A stretch of 64,000 nt of DNA from Streptomyces aureocirculatus (GTDB lineage: Bacteria; Actinomycetota; Actinomycetes; Streptomycetales; Streptomycetaceae): contig NZ_JOAP01000005.1 of NCBI RefSeq assembly GCF_000720475.1, positions 1 through 64,000 on the forward strand. The letters run 5' to 3'. Shown one piece after another: positions 8,055 to 16,751 of this stretch. Positions within the stretch are counted from its first letter, which is position 1. Each line of letters opens with the position of its first letter. The notes under the pieces are model-generated. The model was given only the letters and a program-made list of their open reading frames with translations. It was not told the DNA's origin and ran no database searches. The position numbers and the translations under genes were made by a program.

Positions 8055-8848
8055 ACCGGCTGATCGCCGACGACGTCACCCTCGGCTACGACCAGCGCGT
8101 CATCGCGGAGAAGCTGTCCGTCGAGATACCCGACAACTCCTTCACCGTGATCGTCGGTCCGAACGCCTGCGGCAAGTCGACGCTCCTGCGCGCCCTGTCC
8201 CGGATGCTCAAGCCGTCGGCCGGGCGGGTGCTCCTCGACGGCCGGACCATCCACTCGCTGCCCGCCAAGAAGGTCGCGCGGACCCTCGGTCTGCTCCCGC
8301 AGTCCTCCATCGCCCCTGACGGCATCACGGTCGGCGACCTGGTGGCCCGCGGCCGCTACCCGCACCAGGGACTGCTGCGGCAGTGGTCGGGCGACGACGA
8401 GCGGATCGTGCGCGAGTCCATGGAGTCCACCGGCGTCGCCGAGCTCGCGGACCGGTACGTCGACGAGCTGTCCGGCGGTCAGCGCCAGCGCGTCTGGATC
8501 GCCATGGCGCTCGCCCAGCAGACACCGCTGCTTCTGCTCGACGAGCCGACCACGTTCCTCGACATCCAGCACCAGATCGACGTCCTCGACCTCTGCGCCG
8601 ATCTGCACGAGGAGCAGGGGCGCACGCTGGTCGCCGTGCTGCACGACCTGAACCACGCCGCCCGCTACGCCACACACCTCATCGCACTCCGCGACGGAAA
8701 GGTGCTCGCCGAGGGCCCGCCGCTGGAGATCGTCACCGCCGAGTTGGTGCGGGAGGCCTTCGGGATCGACTGCCGGGTCATCGACGACCCGGAGACGGGG
8801 ACGCCCTTGGTCGTGCCTGCCGCCCGTAAGGCCCGCGTGGCCACGTAG
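8051..8848 (+). CDS. siderophore ABC transporter ATP-binding protein
   Basis: 265 residues, FepC/FhuC type. Walker A GPNACGKST (36-44), ABC signature LSGGQ (140-144), Walker B LLLLDEP (160-166) and the H-loop His198 are intact. The GTG start overlaps the stop of the small repeat ORF, which has a GAG-rich stretch just upstream. It energises the two FecCD permeases encoded before it and ends the iron-regulated operon. The converging SCP2 gene starts 16 bases after its stop. Confidence 0.95.
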   Translation: MNRLIADDVTLGYDQRVIAEKLSVEIPDNSFTVIVGPNACGKSTLLRALSRMLKPSAGRVLLDGRTIHSLPAKKVARTLGLLPQSSIAPDGITVGDLVARGRYPHQGLLRQWSGDDERIVRESMESTGVAELADRYVDELSGGQRQRVWIAMALAQQTPLLLLDEPTTFLDIQHQIDVLDLCADLHEEQGRTLVAVLHDLNHAARYATHLIALRDGKVLAEGPPLEIVTAELVREAFGIDCRVIDDPETGTPLVVPAARKARVAT

Positions 8849-8864
8849 CTGGTTCTGGCAGCCG

Positions 8865-9212
8865 TCACAGCAGCGACCGCAGGCGCAGCAGGTCCCGCAG
8901 GCCCGCCTCCAGTCTGATCCTGCCTCCGGCCCACGCCTTGGTGAAGTTCAGGTCGCCGTCGACGAGGGCGAGCAGGTCGGGGGCGGTCATGACGAGGCGG
9001 ATCTGGGCCTTCACTCGGGGCGGACCCGAGTGCTGGTCGACGACCTCGATCCGGCCGTTCTCAAGCCGCCCGGTGAACGTGCCGTCCAGATCGGTGATGT
9101 GGCAGCTCAGGGAGCGGTCGAGGGCGGCCGCACTGCGTACGTCGCCGTCGGCGCCCGCGAGGTTGTCCGAGAGTCTGTCGAGTGCGCTGCGGCACTCCGC
9201 CATGGTCACCAT
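8865..9212 (-). CDS. SCP2 sterol-carrier-domain protein
   Basis: 115 residues. The pattern of a hydrophobic beta sheet ending in GDLNFTKAWAGGRIRLEAG matches the SCP2 sterol-transfer fold. There is no signal peptide. It faces away from the small protein/tlyA genes. Two in-frame ATGs (9212 and 9203) are possible and neither has a clear Shine-Dalgarno. Single-domain SCP2 proteins in Streptomyces have unknown ligands; lipid binding is inferred from the family. Confidence 0.78.
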   Translation of the reverse strand: MVTMAECRSALDRLSDNLAGADGDVRSAAALDRSLSCHITDLDGTFTGRLENGRIEVVDQHSGPPRVKAQIRLVMTAPDLLALVDGDLNFTKAWAGGRIRLEAGLRDLLRLRSLL

Positions 9213-9254
9213 CGTGATCGACGGTACCGCAGGGCTTCGATGTAGCGTCGTGCC

Positions 9255-9638
9255 ATGAGCGACTGGACGCCGGGCCCCGAGCCCGAGCTCAGAGAGGCGG
9301 AGCACGGGCTTTCGGCGACGCCGGAAGCCGCCGCGGAGGCAGTGGCCTACGCCGCCGTGGGGGCAGTGCCGGACGCCGCCGTGGGGGCAGCGGTGGAGGC
9401 GGGCGCCGCCCCCGCCGAACCCGCCCCCCTGGAAGTGGTCCGCACACCCACGGGCAACGCCGAGGTCGACGCGTGGTTGCAGCGTCTCGCCGACGCCGAC
9501 CACCTCGCCACGGACGGCCACATCGAGGTGTACGAGGATGTCCACCGGGGCCTGCGCGACGCGCTCACCGCGCTCGACGCACGCCCTGGGCCGCCCGCGC
9601 CTTCGGGCACGCCCGGACCCTCGTACGACAGGAGCTGA
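9255..9638 (+). CDS. conserved small protein upstream of tlyA
   Basis: 127 residues. The first 60 are low-complexity Ala/Pro/Glu (for example AVAYAAVGAVPDAAVGAAVE). The conserved part is residues about 65-108, VRTPTGNAEVDAWLQRLADAD through HIEVYEDVHRGLRDAL, predicted helical. A short protein at the same place exists in mycobacteria (Rv1693). It ends 7 bases before tlyA and is probably co-transcribed with it. Function unknown. Confidence 0.78.
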   Translation: MSDWTPGPEPELREAEHGLSATPEAAAEAVAYAAVGAVPDAAVGAAVEAGAAPAEPAPLEVVRTPTGNAEVDAWLQRLADADHLATDGHIEVYEDVHRGLRDALTALDARPGPPAPSGTPGPSYDRS

Positions 9639-9645
9639 ACCGAAC

Positions 9646-10461
9646 GTGGCAGGAGTGGCACGCCGCCGCCTCGACGCCGAGCTGGTGCGCCGGAAGCTCG
9701 CGCGCTCGCGCGAGCACGCAAGTCAGTTGATCGCCGCCGGCCGGGTGAGCGTCGGCAAGACCCTCGCGACCAAGCCGGCCACGCAGGTGGAGACCGCCGC
9801 CGCGATCGTCGTCACCCAGGACGACGGCGACCCCGACTACGTCTCGCGCGGCGGCCACAAACTCGCGGGCGCCCTCGCGGCCTTCGTACCGGAAGGGCTC
9901 GCAGTCGAGGGGCGGCGCGCCCTGGACGCGGGCGCCTCCACCGGCGGCTTCACCGATGTACTGCTGCGCGCGGGCGTGGCGCACGTCGTCGCCGTCGACG
10001 TCGGCTACGGACAGCTCGCCTGGTCGCTCCAGAGCGACGACCGGGTCACCGTCAAGGATCGTACGAACGTACGCGAGTTGACGCTCGACCTCATCGACGG
10101 CGTGCCCGTCGACCTGGTCGTCGGCGATCTCTCCTTCATTCCGCTGGGGCTCGTGCTTCCCGCCCTCGCGCGCTGCGCGGCGCCGGACGCGGACCTCGTC
10201 CTGATGGTCAAGCCGCAGTTCGAGGTCGGCAAGGAGCGCCTGGGCAGCGGTGGTGTGGTGCGCAGCGCGGAGCTGCGGGCCGAGGCCGTGCGGACCGTGG
10301 CACGGCAGGCATGGGGGCTCGGCCTCGGAGTGCGCGGGGTGACCGCGAGCCCGCTGCCAGGGCCCTCGGGGAATGTCGAGTACTTTCTGTGGCTGCGCGC
10401 CGGGGCGCCGGAACTCGACCCGGCGGACGTCGACCGTGCCGTGGCGGAGGGGCCCCGTTGA
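9646..10461 (+). CDS. tlyA: TlyA rRNA 2'-O-methyltransferase
   Basis: 271 residues. An N-terminal S4 RNA-binding domain (RRRLDAELVRRKLARSREHA through GRVSVGKT) is followed by an FtsJ-like methyltransferase domain with the SAM motif LDAGASTGGFTD and the KPQFEVGKERLG stretch. The GTG start has GGAG 11 bases upstream and places the S4 domain at the very N-terminus. In mycobacteria TlyA methylates 16S C1409 and 23S C1920 and its presence gives capreomycin sensitivity. It is coupled to nadK by a TTGA overlap. Confidence 0.95.
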   Translation: MAGVARRRLDAELVRRKLARSREHASQLIAAGRVSVGKTLATKPATQVETAAAIVVTQDDGDPDYVSRGGHKLAGALAAFVPEGLAVEGRRALDAGASTGGFTDVLLRAGVAHVVAVDVGYGQLAWSLQSDDRVTVKDRTNVRELTLDLIDGVPVDLVVGDLSFIPLGLVLPALARCAAPDADLVLMVKPQFEVGKERLGSGGVVRSAELRAEAVRTVARQAWGLGLGVRGVTASPLPGPSGNVEYFLWLRAGAPELDPADVDRAVAEGPR

Positions 10462-11363
10462 GTCAGACCCGAGCTCGTACTGTTTTTCTCCTGGCGCACA
10501 CCGGCAGGCCCGCGGCCATCCGCAGTGCCGAACTAGTCGTGGAGGGGCTGCTGCGCAGCGGCATCGGCGTGCGGGTGCTCGCGGCGGAGGCGGTGGACCT
10601 GCCGCTGCCGCCGTCGGTGCAGCTCGTCAAGGAGGCGACACCCGCCTGCCTGGACGGCTGCGAACTCCTCATCGTGCTCGGCGGTGACGGGACGCTGCTG
10701 CGCGGCGCCGAGTTCGCCCGTGCCTCCGGGGTGCCGATGCTCGGCGTGAACCTGGGCCGGGTCGGCTTCCTCGCCGAGGCCGAGCGGGACGACCTGGACA
10801 AGGTCGTCGACCGCGTCGTCACCAAGGCGTACGAGGTCGAGGAGCGGATGACCGTCGACGTCCTCGTGCACAGCAACGGCGATGTCGTGCACCGGGACTG
10901 GGCCCTCAACGAGGCCGCCGTGCAGAAGATGTCGGCCGAGCGGATCCTGGAGGTCGTCCTGGAGATCGACGGGCGCCCGGTCACCGGGTTCGGCTGCGAC
11001 GGCATCGTGTGCGCGACCCCGACCGGGTCGACGGCGTACGCGTTCTCGGCGGGCGGGCCCGTGGTGTGGCCGGAGGTCGAGGCGCTCCTGATGGTGCCGA
11101 TCAGCGCCCACGCCCTCTTCGCCAAGCCCCTGGTGACCTCGCCGAACTCCGTCCTCGCAGTCGAGGTCCAGCCGCACACGCCGCACGGGGTGCTGTGGTG
11201 CGACGGGCGGCGGACCCTGGAGCTGCCCGACGGGGCGCGTGTGGAGGTGCGCAGGGGTGCCGTGCCGGTGCGGCTCGCCCGGTTGCACCATGCCTCGTTC
11301 ACGGACCGGCTCGTGGCGAAGTTCGCGTTGCCGGTGTCGGGGTGGCGGGGGGCTCCGCACTAG
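10458..11363 (+). CDS. nadK: NAD kinase
   Basis: 301 residues from a TTG start overlapping the tlyA stop. The GGDGT motif (75-79), the NE/D motif LNEAAV and the glycine-rich ATPTGSTAYAFSAGGP catalytic loop identify NAD(+) kinase, which makes NADP(+). The tlyA-nadK-recN order is conserved in actinobacteria, but here a permease on the opposite strand separates nadK from recN. The 3' end runs into a GC-rich repeat field. Confidence 0.95.
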   Translation: MSQTRARTVFLLAHTGRPAAIRSAELVVEGLLRSGIGVRVLAAEAVDLPLPPSVQLVKEATPACLDGCELLIVLGGDGTLLRGAEFARASGVPMLGVNLGRVGFLAEAERDDLDKVVDRVVTKAYEVEERMTVDVLVHSNGDVVHRDWALNEAAVQKMSAERILEVVLEIDGRPVTGFGCDGIVCATPTGSTAYAFSAGGPVVWPEVEALLMVPISAHALFAKPLVTSPNSVLAVEVQPHTPHGVLWCDGRRTLELPDGARVEVRRGAVPVRLARLHHASFTDRLVAKFALPVSGWRGAPH

Positions 11364-11740
11364 CGCTTCGCTGGATGTGCGGGGGGTTGTGCGGGGCGGT
11401 TGGGGTGGTTGCCCCGCGGGGCGGGGGTGCTTGGTCCGCGGGGCGGGGGGTGCTCGTCCCGCGGGGCGGTTGGGTGCTTGGCCGCGGGCCGGTGGGGGCT
11501 GGTCGCGCAGTTCCTCGCGCCCCCTGCGGGGCGCCATCCTGCGGGGTGTCAGCCTGCGGGTCGGTGGGGGTTGGTCGCGCCGTTCCTCGCGCCCCTTGCG
11601 GGGCGTGCCGGGATTCATCCTCTGCGGGTCGGTGGGGGCTGGTCGCGCCGTTCCCCGCGCCCCTTGCGGGGCGCCCATCCTGCGGGGCGGTCATCCCGCG
11701 GGGCGCCCATCCTGCGGGGTGGCCATCCCGCGGGGTGGGG
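11364..11740. repeat. GC-rich intergenic repeat field
   Basis: 377 bases without a gene. Three copies of GGTGGGGGYTGGTCGCGC followed by CRGTTCCYCGCGCCCC(T/C)TGCGGGGCG begin at 11491, 11563 and 11631. The CGCGCCCCTTGCGGGGCG part is a hairpin widely dispersed in Streptomyces. Shorter CCGCGGGGCG / CCTGCGGGG units flank them on both sides. The field probably ends transcription of nadK and of the convergent permease gene. Confidence 0.88.
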
Positions 11741-13093
11741 TCAGGTCGCGTTTAGCACCGTTATTGCTCTGCGTCGCAGCGCCGCCGTCACCGGCAGGCC
11801 GGTGGCCCCGAGGGTCAGGAGCAGGGTGCCCGCCGCGATGCCCGTCGGTACCGCCCACGGCAGATGCGGCACCGCCGAGCCGAAGGCCGTGCTGAGCATC
11901 GGTGCGAGGGTGGCGAGGGCGATCGCGCCGCCGAGCAGCAGTGCCGTACCGGCGACGACCACCGCCTCCCACGCCGCCATGGCCCGCACCTGGCGGCGCT
12001 GGGAGCCGACGACCCGCAGCAGGGCGAGGTCGCGGCGGCGCTCGAAGGAGATCATGGCGAGGGTGTTCGCCGAGGCTATGGCGGCGAAGCCGGCGTACAG
12101 CGACGTGCCCATGTAGTCCATCCAGACTTCGCCGGTGCTGCCCGCCGAGCCGGTGTGGTGCTCGGCCGTCGTATGCATGGCGATCTTCGTGAGGCCGAAG
12201 CCGACGACCAGGAGCAGCGGCACCACCGCCGCGGAGAAGCGGCGGGGCTGTGAGCGCACGTTCAGCATCGCCAGGCGCGCCGTGCCGCCGCCGAGCCTGC
12301 CCACGGCCGCGGAGACCAGCCAGGCCGCGGGCCCGATGATCCGCGGCCCGAGCAGCCCCGCGCCCGCGCAGAACAGGATCAGGACGAGGAACGCACCCTC
12401 GCTCGCCTCGTCCGCGGGCTGTCGCGAAAGGAGCACCGACAGGGCGACGCCGCCCGCGACCGCGAGGACGCCGAGGGGAGCCCGCAGCAGACCGAGCCCC
12501 CGCCGCCCCGCCGACGCCTCGTCCAGCGCGCGTGCCGGGCGCAGCAGGGAGAACCGGAGCGAGGAGAGCACCGCGGCGAGCGCCGATGTGACCACGGCCA
12601 CGCCCAGGCAGACGGGCAGCGCGAGCCAGCTCAGGCGGAAGGGCACCTCGGCCGGGACCAGACCGTGGGTGACCATGCCGCGGAACCAGACCCGGGCGAG
12701 GACACCGCCGAGCGCGAAGCCGACAAGCGCCGCCGGTACGGACGCGGCGACGGCCTGGACGGCCACCGCGCGGCGGACCTGCCGGGGCCGGGCGCCGATG
12801 GAGCGGACGAGGGCGAGCTCGCGATGCTGCTGGACCACGGCGGTGCCCATGGTCGACGCGACCACGAATATCGACATGTAGATGGAACCGATCAGAAGGA
12901 CGACCGCCGTGTCGCCCACGCCGTTCTCGGTGAGCCGGTGCCGGACGTCCGCCGGGAGTCCGTCCGTGCTCGTGGTCCGCAGCATCGTCGTCGACGCGCT
13001 CACCACGGTCGCCGCGAAGAGCGCCGCGACGGCCGTGCCCACGAACGCCGGGCGGTGGGAGCGCAGTGCAGCCCGCGCCATTCCTGTACTCAT
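11741..13093 (-). CDS. FtsX-type ABC permease, orphan
   Basis: 450 residues with about eight membrane helices in two FtsX-like blocks. The second block has LAMLNVRSQPRRFSAAVVPL near residue 270 and ISFERRRDLALLRVVGSQRRQVR, the typical coupling region; an LVRSIGARPRQVRRAV-like equivalent lies near residue 110. No ATPase partner gene is near. The start is uncertain: ATG at 13093 (protein begins MSTGMARA) or 13102. It lies on the opposite strand to nadK and recN, so it is likely an insertion into that conserved run. Confidence 0.82.
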   Translation of the reverse strand: MSTGMARAALRSHRPAFVGTAVAALFAATVVSASTTMLRTTSTDGLPADVRHRLTENGVGDTAVVLLIGSIYMSIFVVASTMGTAVVQQHRELALVRSIGARPRQVRRAVAVQAVAASVPAALVGFALGGVLARVWFRGMVTHGLVPAEVPFRLSWLALPVCLGVAVVTSALAAVLSSLRFSLLRPARALDEASAGRRGLGLLRAPLGVLAVAGGVALSVLLSRQPADEASEGAFLVLILFCAGAGLLGPRIIGPAAWLVSAAVGRLGGGTARLAMLNVRSQPRRFSAAVVPLLLVVGFGLTKIAMHTTAEHHTGSAGSTGEVWMDYMGTSLYAGFAAIASANTLAMISFERRRDLALLRVVGSQRRQVRAMAAWEAVVVAGTALLLGGAIALATLAPMLSTAFGSAVPHLPWAVPTGIAAGTLLLTLGATGLPVTAALRRRAITVLNAT

Positions 13094-13263
13094 GTCGATC
13101 ATGATCCGGCGCGGGATGTGCCCGCACCATGGTGTGGGCCGCAGCGTTCCCCTGGGGAAAACCCCACCCCGGCGGGTGACAGAGGCGTTCCTGGCGACCT
13201 CCACCACCTGCGCGTTCACACCCGGGCACCAGGGCACGTCGCACGGCGGCCCCCTGACCTCGT

Positions 13264-15006
13264 ATGGTCATGTCCGTGTTGGAGGAGATGCGGATACGGT
13301 CGCTCGGAGTCATCGACGACGCGGTGGTCGAGCTGTCGCCCGGCTTCACCGCCGTCACCGGTGAGACCGGCGCGGGCAAGACCATGGTCGTCACGAGCCT
13401 CGGCCTGTTGCTCGGCGGGAGAGCCGACCCCGCCCTGGTGCGGATCGGCGCCAAGTCGGCGGTCGTCGAGGGGCGGATCACCGTGCCCGCGGGCGCCGCC
13501 GCGGCCGTGCGCGCGGAGGAGGCAGGGGCCGAACTCGACGACGGGGCGCTCCTCGTCAGCCGCACCGTCTCGGCCGAGGGCCGCTCCCGGGCCCACCTCG
13601 GCGGGCGTTCCGTGCCCGTCGGCGTGCTGGCCGAGCTGGCCGACGAACTCGTGGCCGTGCACGGCCAGACCGATCAGCAGGGCCTGCTCAAGCCCGCACG
13701 GCAGCGCGGCGCGCTCGACCGGTACGCGGGCGAGGCCGTCGCCGGGCCGCTCGACAAGTACAGCGCCGCGTACCGCAGGCTGCGTGCCGTCACCACCGAG
13801 CTCGACGAGATCACCACGCGTGCCCGCGAGCGCGCCCAGGAAGCCGACATGCTGCGCTTCGGCCTGGAGGAGATCGCCGCCGTCGAACCGCGCGCGGGCG
13901 AGGACACCGAACTCTCCGCCGAGGCCGAGCGGCTCGGCCACGCCGAAGCCCTCGCCTCCGCCGCGGCCCTCGCGCACGCGGCCCTCGCGGGCAACCCCGA
14001 GGACCCCGAGGGCGTCGACGCCACCACCCTGGTCGCGGGCGCCCACCGGGCCCTGGAGGCCGTCCGCTCCCACGACGCGTCCCTCTCCGCCCTCGCCGAC
14101 CGCGTCGGCGAGATCGGGATCCTCCTGTCGGACGTGGCGGGCGAGCTCGCCGGGTACGCCGACGACCTCGACGCCGACCCGCTGCGGCTCGCCGCCGTGG
14201 AGGAGCGCAGGGCCGCGCTCACCCAGTTGACCCGCAAGTACGGCGAGGACGTCGGTGCCGTGCTCGCCTGGGCCGAGGACGGCGCCGCGCGGCTCACCGA
14301 ACTGGAGGGCGACGACGGCCGCCTGAGCGAACTCACCGCCGAGCGGGACGCCCTGCGTGCCGAACTCTCCGGTCTCGCCCTGGCCCTGACCGAGGCGCGC
14401 GTCGAGGCCGCCACGCGGTTCGCCGCGGCCGTCACCGAAGAGCTGGCCTCCCTCGCCATGCCGCACGCGCGCGTGACGATCGACGTGCGGCAGGCCGACG
14501 ACCCCCACGGCGTCGAGATCGACGGGCGCACGGTCGCGTACGGGCCCGCCGGCGTCGACGAGGTCGAACTGCTCCTCGCCCCCCACCCGGGGGCGCCGCC
14601 GCGGCCCATCGCCAAGGGGGCCTCAGGAGGCGAGCTGTCCCGGGTCATGCTGGCCGTGGAAGTCGTCTTCGCCGGTACGGACCCCGTGCCCACCTATCTC
14701 TTCGACGAGGTCGACGCCGGGGTCGGCGGCAAGGCCGCGGTCGAGATCGGGCGGCGGCTCGCGCGGCTCGCGAAGTCCGCGCAAGTCGTTGTCGTCACCC
14801 ACCTTCCGCAGGTGGCGGCGTTCGCCGACCGGCAGTTGCTCGTCGAGAAGACCAGCGACGGGTCCGTGACACGGTCCGGGGTGCAGGTGCTCGAAGGGGA
14901 GGACCGGGTGCGGGAGCTTTCGCGCATGCTCGCCGGGCAGGAGGACTCCGAGACCGCTCGGGCGCATGCGGAGGAGTTGCTGGCGGCGGCCCGGGGGGAC
15001 GGCTAG
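13264..15006 (+). CDS. recN: DNA repair protein RecN
   Basis: 580 residues, an SMC-like ATPase for double-strand break repair. Walker A GETGAGKT (33-40), the ABC-like signature KGASGGELSRVMLA (about 451-464), Walker B FDEVDAGVGG and the ending HLPQVAAFADRQ motif are all present, with a coiled-coil middle (LDEITTRARERAQEADML and later). Starts at 13264 or 13270 (both ATG) or the GTG at 13276 are possible; I keep the longest. The usual actinobacterial length is about 580-590. Confidence 0.95.
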   Translation: MVMSVLEEMRIRSLGVIDDAVVELSPGFTAVTGETGAGKTMVVTSLGLLLGGRADPALVRIGAKSAVVEGRITVPAGAAAAVRAEEAGAELDDGALLVSRTVSAEGRSRAHLGGRSVPVGVLAELADELVAVHGQTDQQGLLKPARQRGALDRYAGEAVAGPLDKYSAAYRRLRAVTTELDEITTRARERAQEADMLRFGLEEIAAVEPRAGEDTELSAEAERLGHAEALASAAALAHAALAGNPEDPEGVDATTLVAGAHRALEAVRSHDASLSALADRVGEIGILLSDVAGELAGYADDLDADPLRLAAVEERRAALTQLTRKYGEDVGAVLAWAEDGAARLTELEGDDGRLSELTAERDALRAELSGLALALTEARVEAATRFAAAVTEELASLAMPHARVTIDVRQADDPHGVEIDGRTVAYGPAGVDEVELLLAPHPGAPPRPIAKGASGGELSRVMLAVEVVFAGTDPVPTYLFDEVDAGVGGKAAVEIGRRLARLAKSAQVVVVTHLPQVAAFADRQLLVEKTSDGSVTRSGVQVLEGEDRVRELSRMLAGQEDSETARAHAEELLAAARGDG

Positions 15007-15015
15007 GCGAGTGCC

Positions 15016-15215
15016 CTCGCGGGGCGCCCCGGTCCCGCCCCTTCCCGAACCAGGGGCGCTGCGCCCCCTGGACCCCAGCCTCATCGGCGCTCCGCGCCTC
15101 GTACTCAAAGCCGGACGGGCTGTGAATAGCCCCTCCGGCGTTTGAGGAGCGGGGTCTGGGGCGGAGCCCCAGGATCGGAGAAGGGGCGGGATCGGGGGCT
15201 CCCAGTTGGGTCCGA
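15016..15215. repeat. dispersed repeat, copy B, a 200-bp inverted pair
   Basis: The left arm (from CGCCCCGGTCCCGCCCCTTCC) resembles copy A. The right arm from about 15120 (AGCCCCTCCGGCGTTTGAGG, then GGGGTCTGGGGCGGAGCCCC and GAGAAGGGGCGGGATCGGGG) is its approximate reverse complement. The pair can form a very large hairpin centred near 15122 and directly follows recN, so it is a likely strong terminator. Confidence 0.85.
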
Positions 15216-15494
15216 ACCCCACATCGCGAAGATGCGGGGAGGGGGATCGAAGGGGGAGACGGCGGGTGGACGGGACCCGGCGCGGGGCGTGCGCTCGCCC
15301 GAGTGGGTGATCCGGTGCCGGGAGTTGTCAGGGCCGAAGCTGAAGGGACCTTTCAGCGGTGCCGGACGGGCATACGTACTGGCATTCTTGGCGCAGTGCA
15401 CGGACGGCCGAGCGTCCGCCCGCCCGCACCACCGGCGCCCCCCACCCCCCGGTGCGCCGTCCAGCCGCCGACCCGACCCAGGAGCCCCGGCCAC

Positions 15495-16634
15495 GTGAGC
15501 CACGTGAGCACCCCCGTCCCGCAGTCCAGGCCGCGTCTGCACGCCGTGCAGGTACTCGGCGGTGGCAGTGCGGGCAGCAGCGCGCACGTCAGGTCCCTGG
15601 CCGCAGGGCTCGCCGCACGGGGCGTGCGCGTCACCGTCTGCGCCCCCTGTGAGGCGGACGAGGCATACGACTTCGCGGGCACCGGCGCCCACCACGTCCC
15701 CGTGCCGCGGCGCAGCGACCCGGCGTCCCTCGCGGCCCTGCGGGCGGCGTGCGCGGACGCCGACCTGGTGCACGCGCACGGACTGCACGCCGCGCTGCGT
15801 GCCACGCTCGCCCTGACGGGGCGCCGCGTCCCGCTCGTCGTCACCTGGCACACCCGCGCCCACGCCGCCGGCACCCGCGCCCATGTGCTGCGGGCCCTTG
15901 AGCGGCGGGTCGCAAGGGCCGCCACCGTCGTCCTCGGCACCTCCTCCGACCTCGTGGACCGCGCCCGCGGCCGGGGCGCCCGTGACGCCCGCCTCGCCCC
16001 CGTCGCACTGCCCGCGCAGCGCCGGGACCCCGACGCGGACGCCGAGCCCAGGGGGCAGCGCCACAAGGCCCGCGCCGACCTCGGCGCCGTGGACCGCCCG
16101 CTGCTGCTCGCCGTCGGATCGCTCGACGCGCACCGCGGCTACGACGTCCTCCTCGACGCCGCGCACGCGTGGTGCGGGCTCGAACCGCAGCCGCTGCTCG
16201 TCGTGGCGGGGGAGGGGGCCGAACGGGCCGCCCTACAGGCCCGCATCGAGGCCGAAGGTCTGCCCGCGTGCCTCGTCGGGCGGCGCGAGGACATCCCCGA
16301 ACTCCTGGCCGCCGCCGACCTCGTGGTGCTTCCGAGCCAGTGGGAGTCGCGCTCCCTGCTCGCCCAGGAGGCCCTGCACGCGCGTGTACCGCTCGTCGCC
16401 ACCGCCGTCGGCGGCATTCCCGAACTCGTCGGCGACGCCGCGGAACTCGTCCCGTACGGCGACGCCCAGGCCCTCGCCGAGGCCGTCATCCGGTTGCTCG
16501 CCGACGACGTACGCAGACAGGAGCTGAAGGAACGGGGCGCCGCCCAGGCCGCGACCTGGCCGACCGAGGACGAGACGGTCGCGCAGGTCCTCAGGGTCTA
16601 CGACGAGCTGACCCAGCCCCTCACGTCGTACTGA
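15495..16634 (+). CDS. glycosyltransferase, GT4 family
   Basis: 379 residues with a GT-B fold. The N-terminal half has a GGGSAGSSAHVRSLAAGLAARG-type acceptor domain; the C-terminal half has LLLAVGSLDAHRGYD, the E-x7-E-type stretch PSQWESRSLLAQEAL and VATAVGGIPELVG, all typical of GT4. I chose the GTG at 15495 because AGGAG lies 10 bases upstream; a second GTG follows at 15504. No signal peptide. Donor and acceptor cannot be told from sequence; it stands alone as a transcription unit. Confidence 0.9.
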   Translation: MSHVSTPVPQSRPRLHAVQVLGGGSAGSSAHVRSLAAGLAARGVRVTVCAPCEADEAYDFAGTGAHHVPVPRRSDPASLAALRAACADADLVHAHGLHAALRATLALTGRRVPLVVTWHTRAHAAGTRAHVLRALERRVARAATVVLGTSSDLVDRARGRGARDARLAPVALPAQRRDPDADAEPRGQRHKARADLGAVDRPLLLAVGSLDAHRGYDVLLDAAHAWCGLEPQPLLVVAGEGAERAALQARIEAEGLPACLVGRREDIPELLAAADLVVLPSQWESRSLLAQEALHARVPLVATAVGGIPELVGDAAELVPYGDAQALAEAVIRLLADDVRRQELKERGAAQAATWPTEDETVAQVLRVYDELTQPLTSY

Positions 16635-16648
16635 GGCCTTCAGGCCTC
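16633..16648. terminator. short hairpin after the glycosyltransferase gene
   Basis: GAGGCC-TTCA-GGCCTC is a perfect 6-bp stem with a tetraloop that begins within the stop codon of the glycosyltransferase gene, just before the 20-bp tandem repeats. It is weak as a terminator by itself. Confidence 0.5.
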
Positions 16649-16650
16649 GG

Positions 16651-16751
16651 TGCAGGCCCGCCGGGTCACGTGCAGGCCCGCCGGGTCACGTGCAGGCCCG
16701 CCGGGTCACGTGCAGGCCCGCCGGGCCACGTGCACAGGCCCTCAGGCCACG
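16651..16751. repeat. 4 x 20-bp tandem repeat at a convergent gene junction
   Basis: Units TGCAGGCCCGCCGGGTCACG at 16651, 16671 and 16691 are identical; the fourth (16711) differs by one base, and a fifth, diverged and 21 bases long, runs to 16751 over the end of the pucR-like gene. Each junction makes CACGTG-like palindromic steps (TCACGTGCA). Confidence 0.97.

Noticed and set aside
16651..16751. CRISPR-like or iteron array
   Set aside because: No spacers, only four to five units, and no replication or cas genes nearby.
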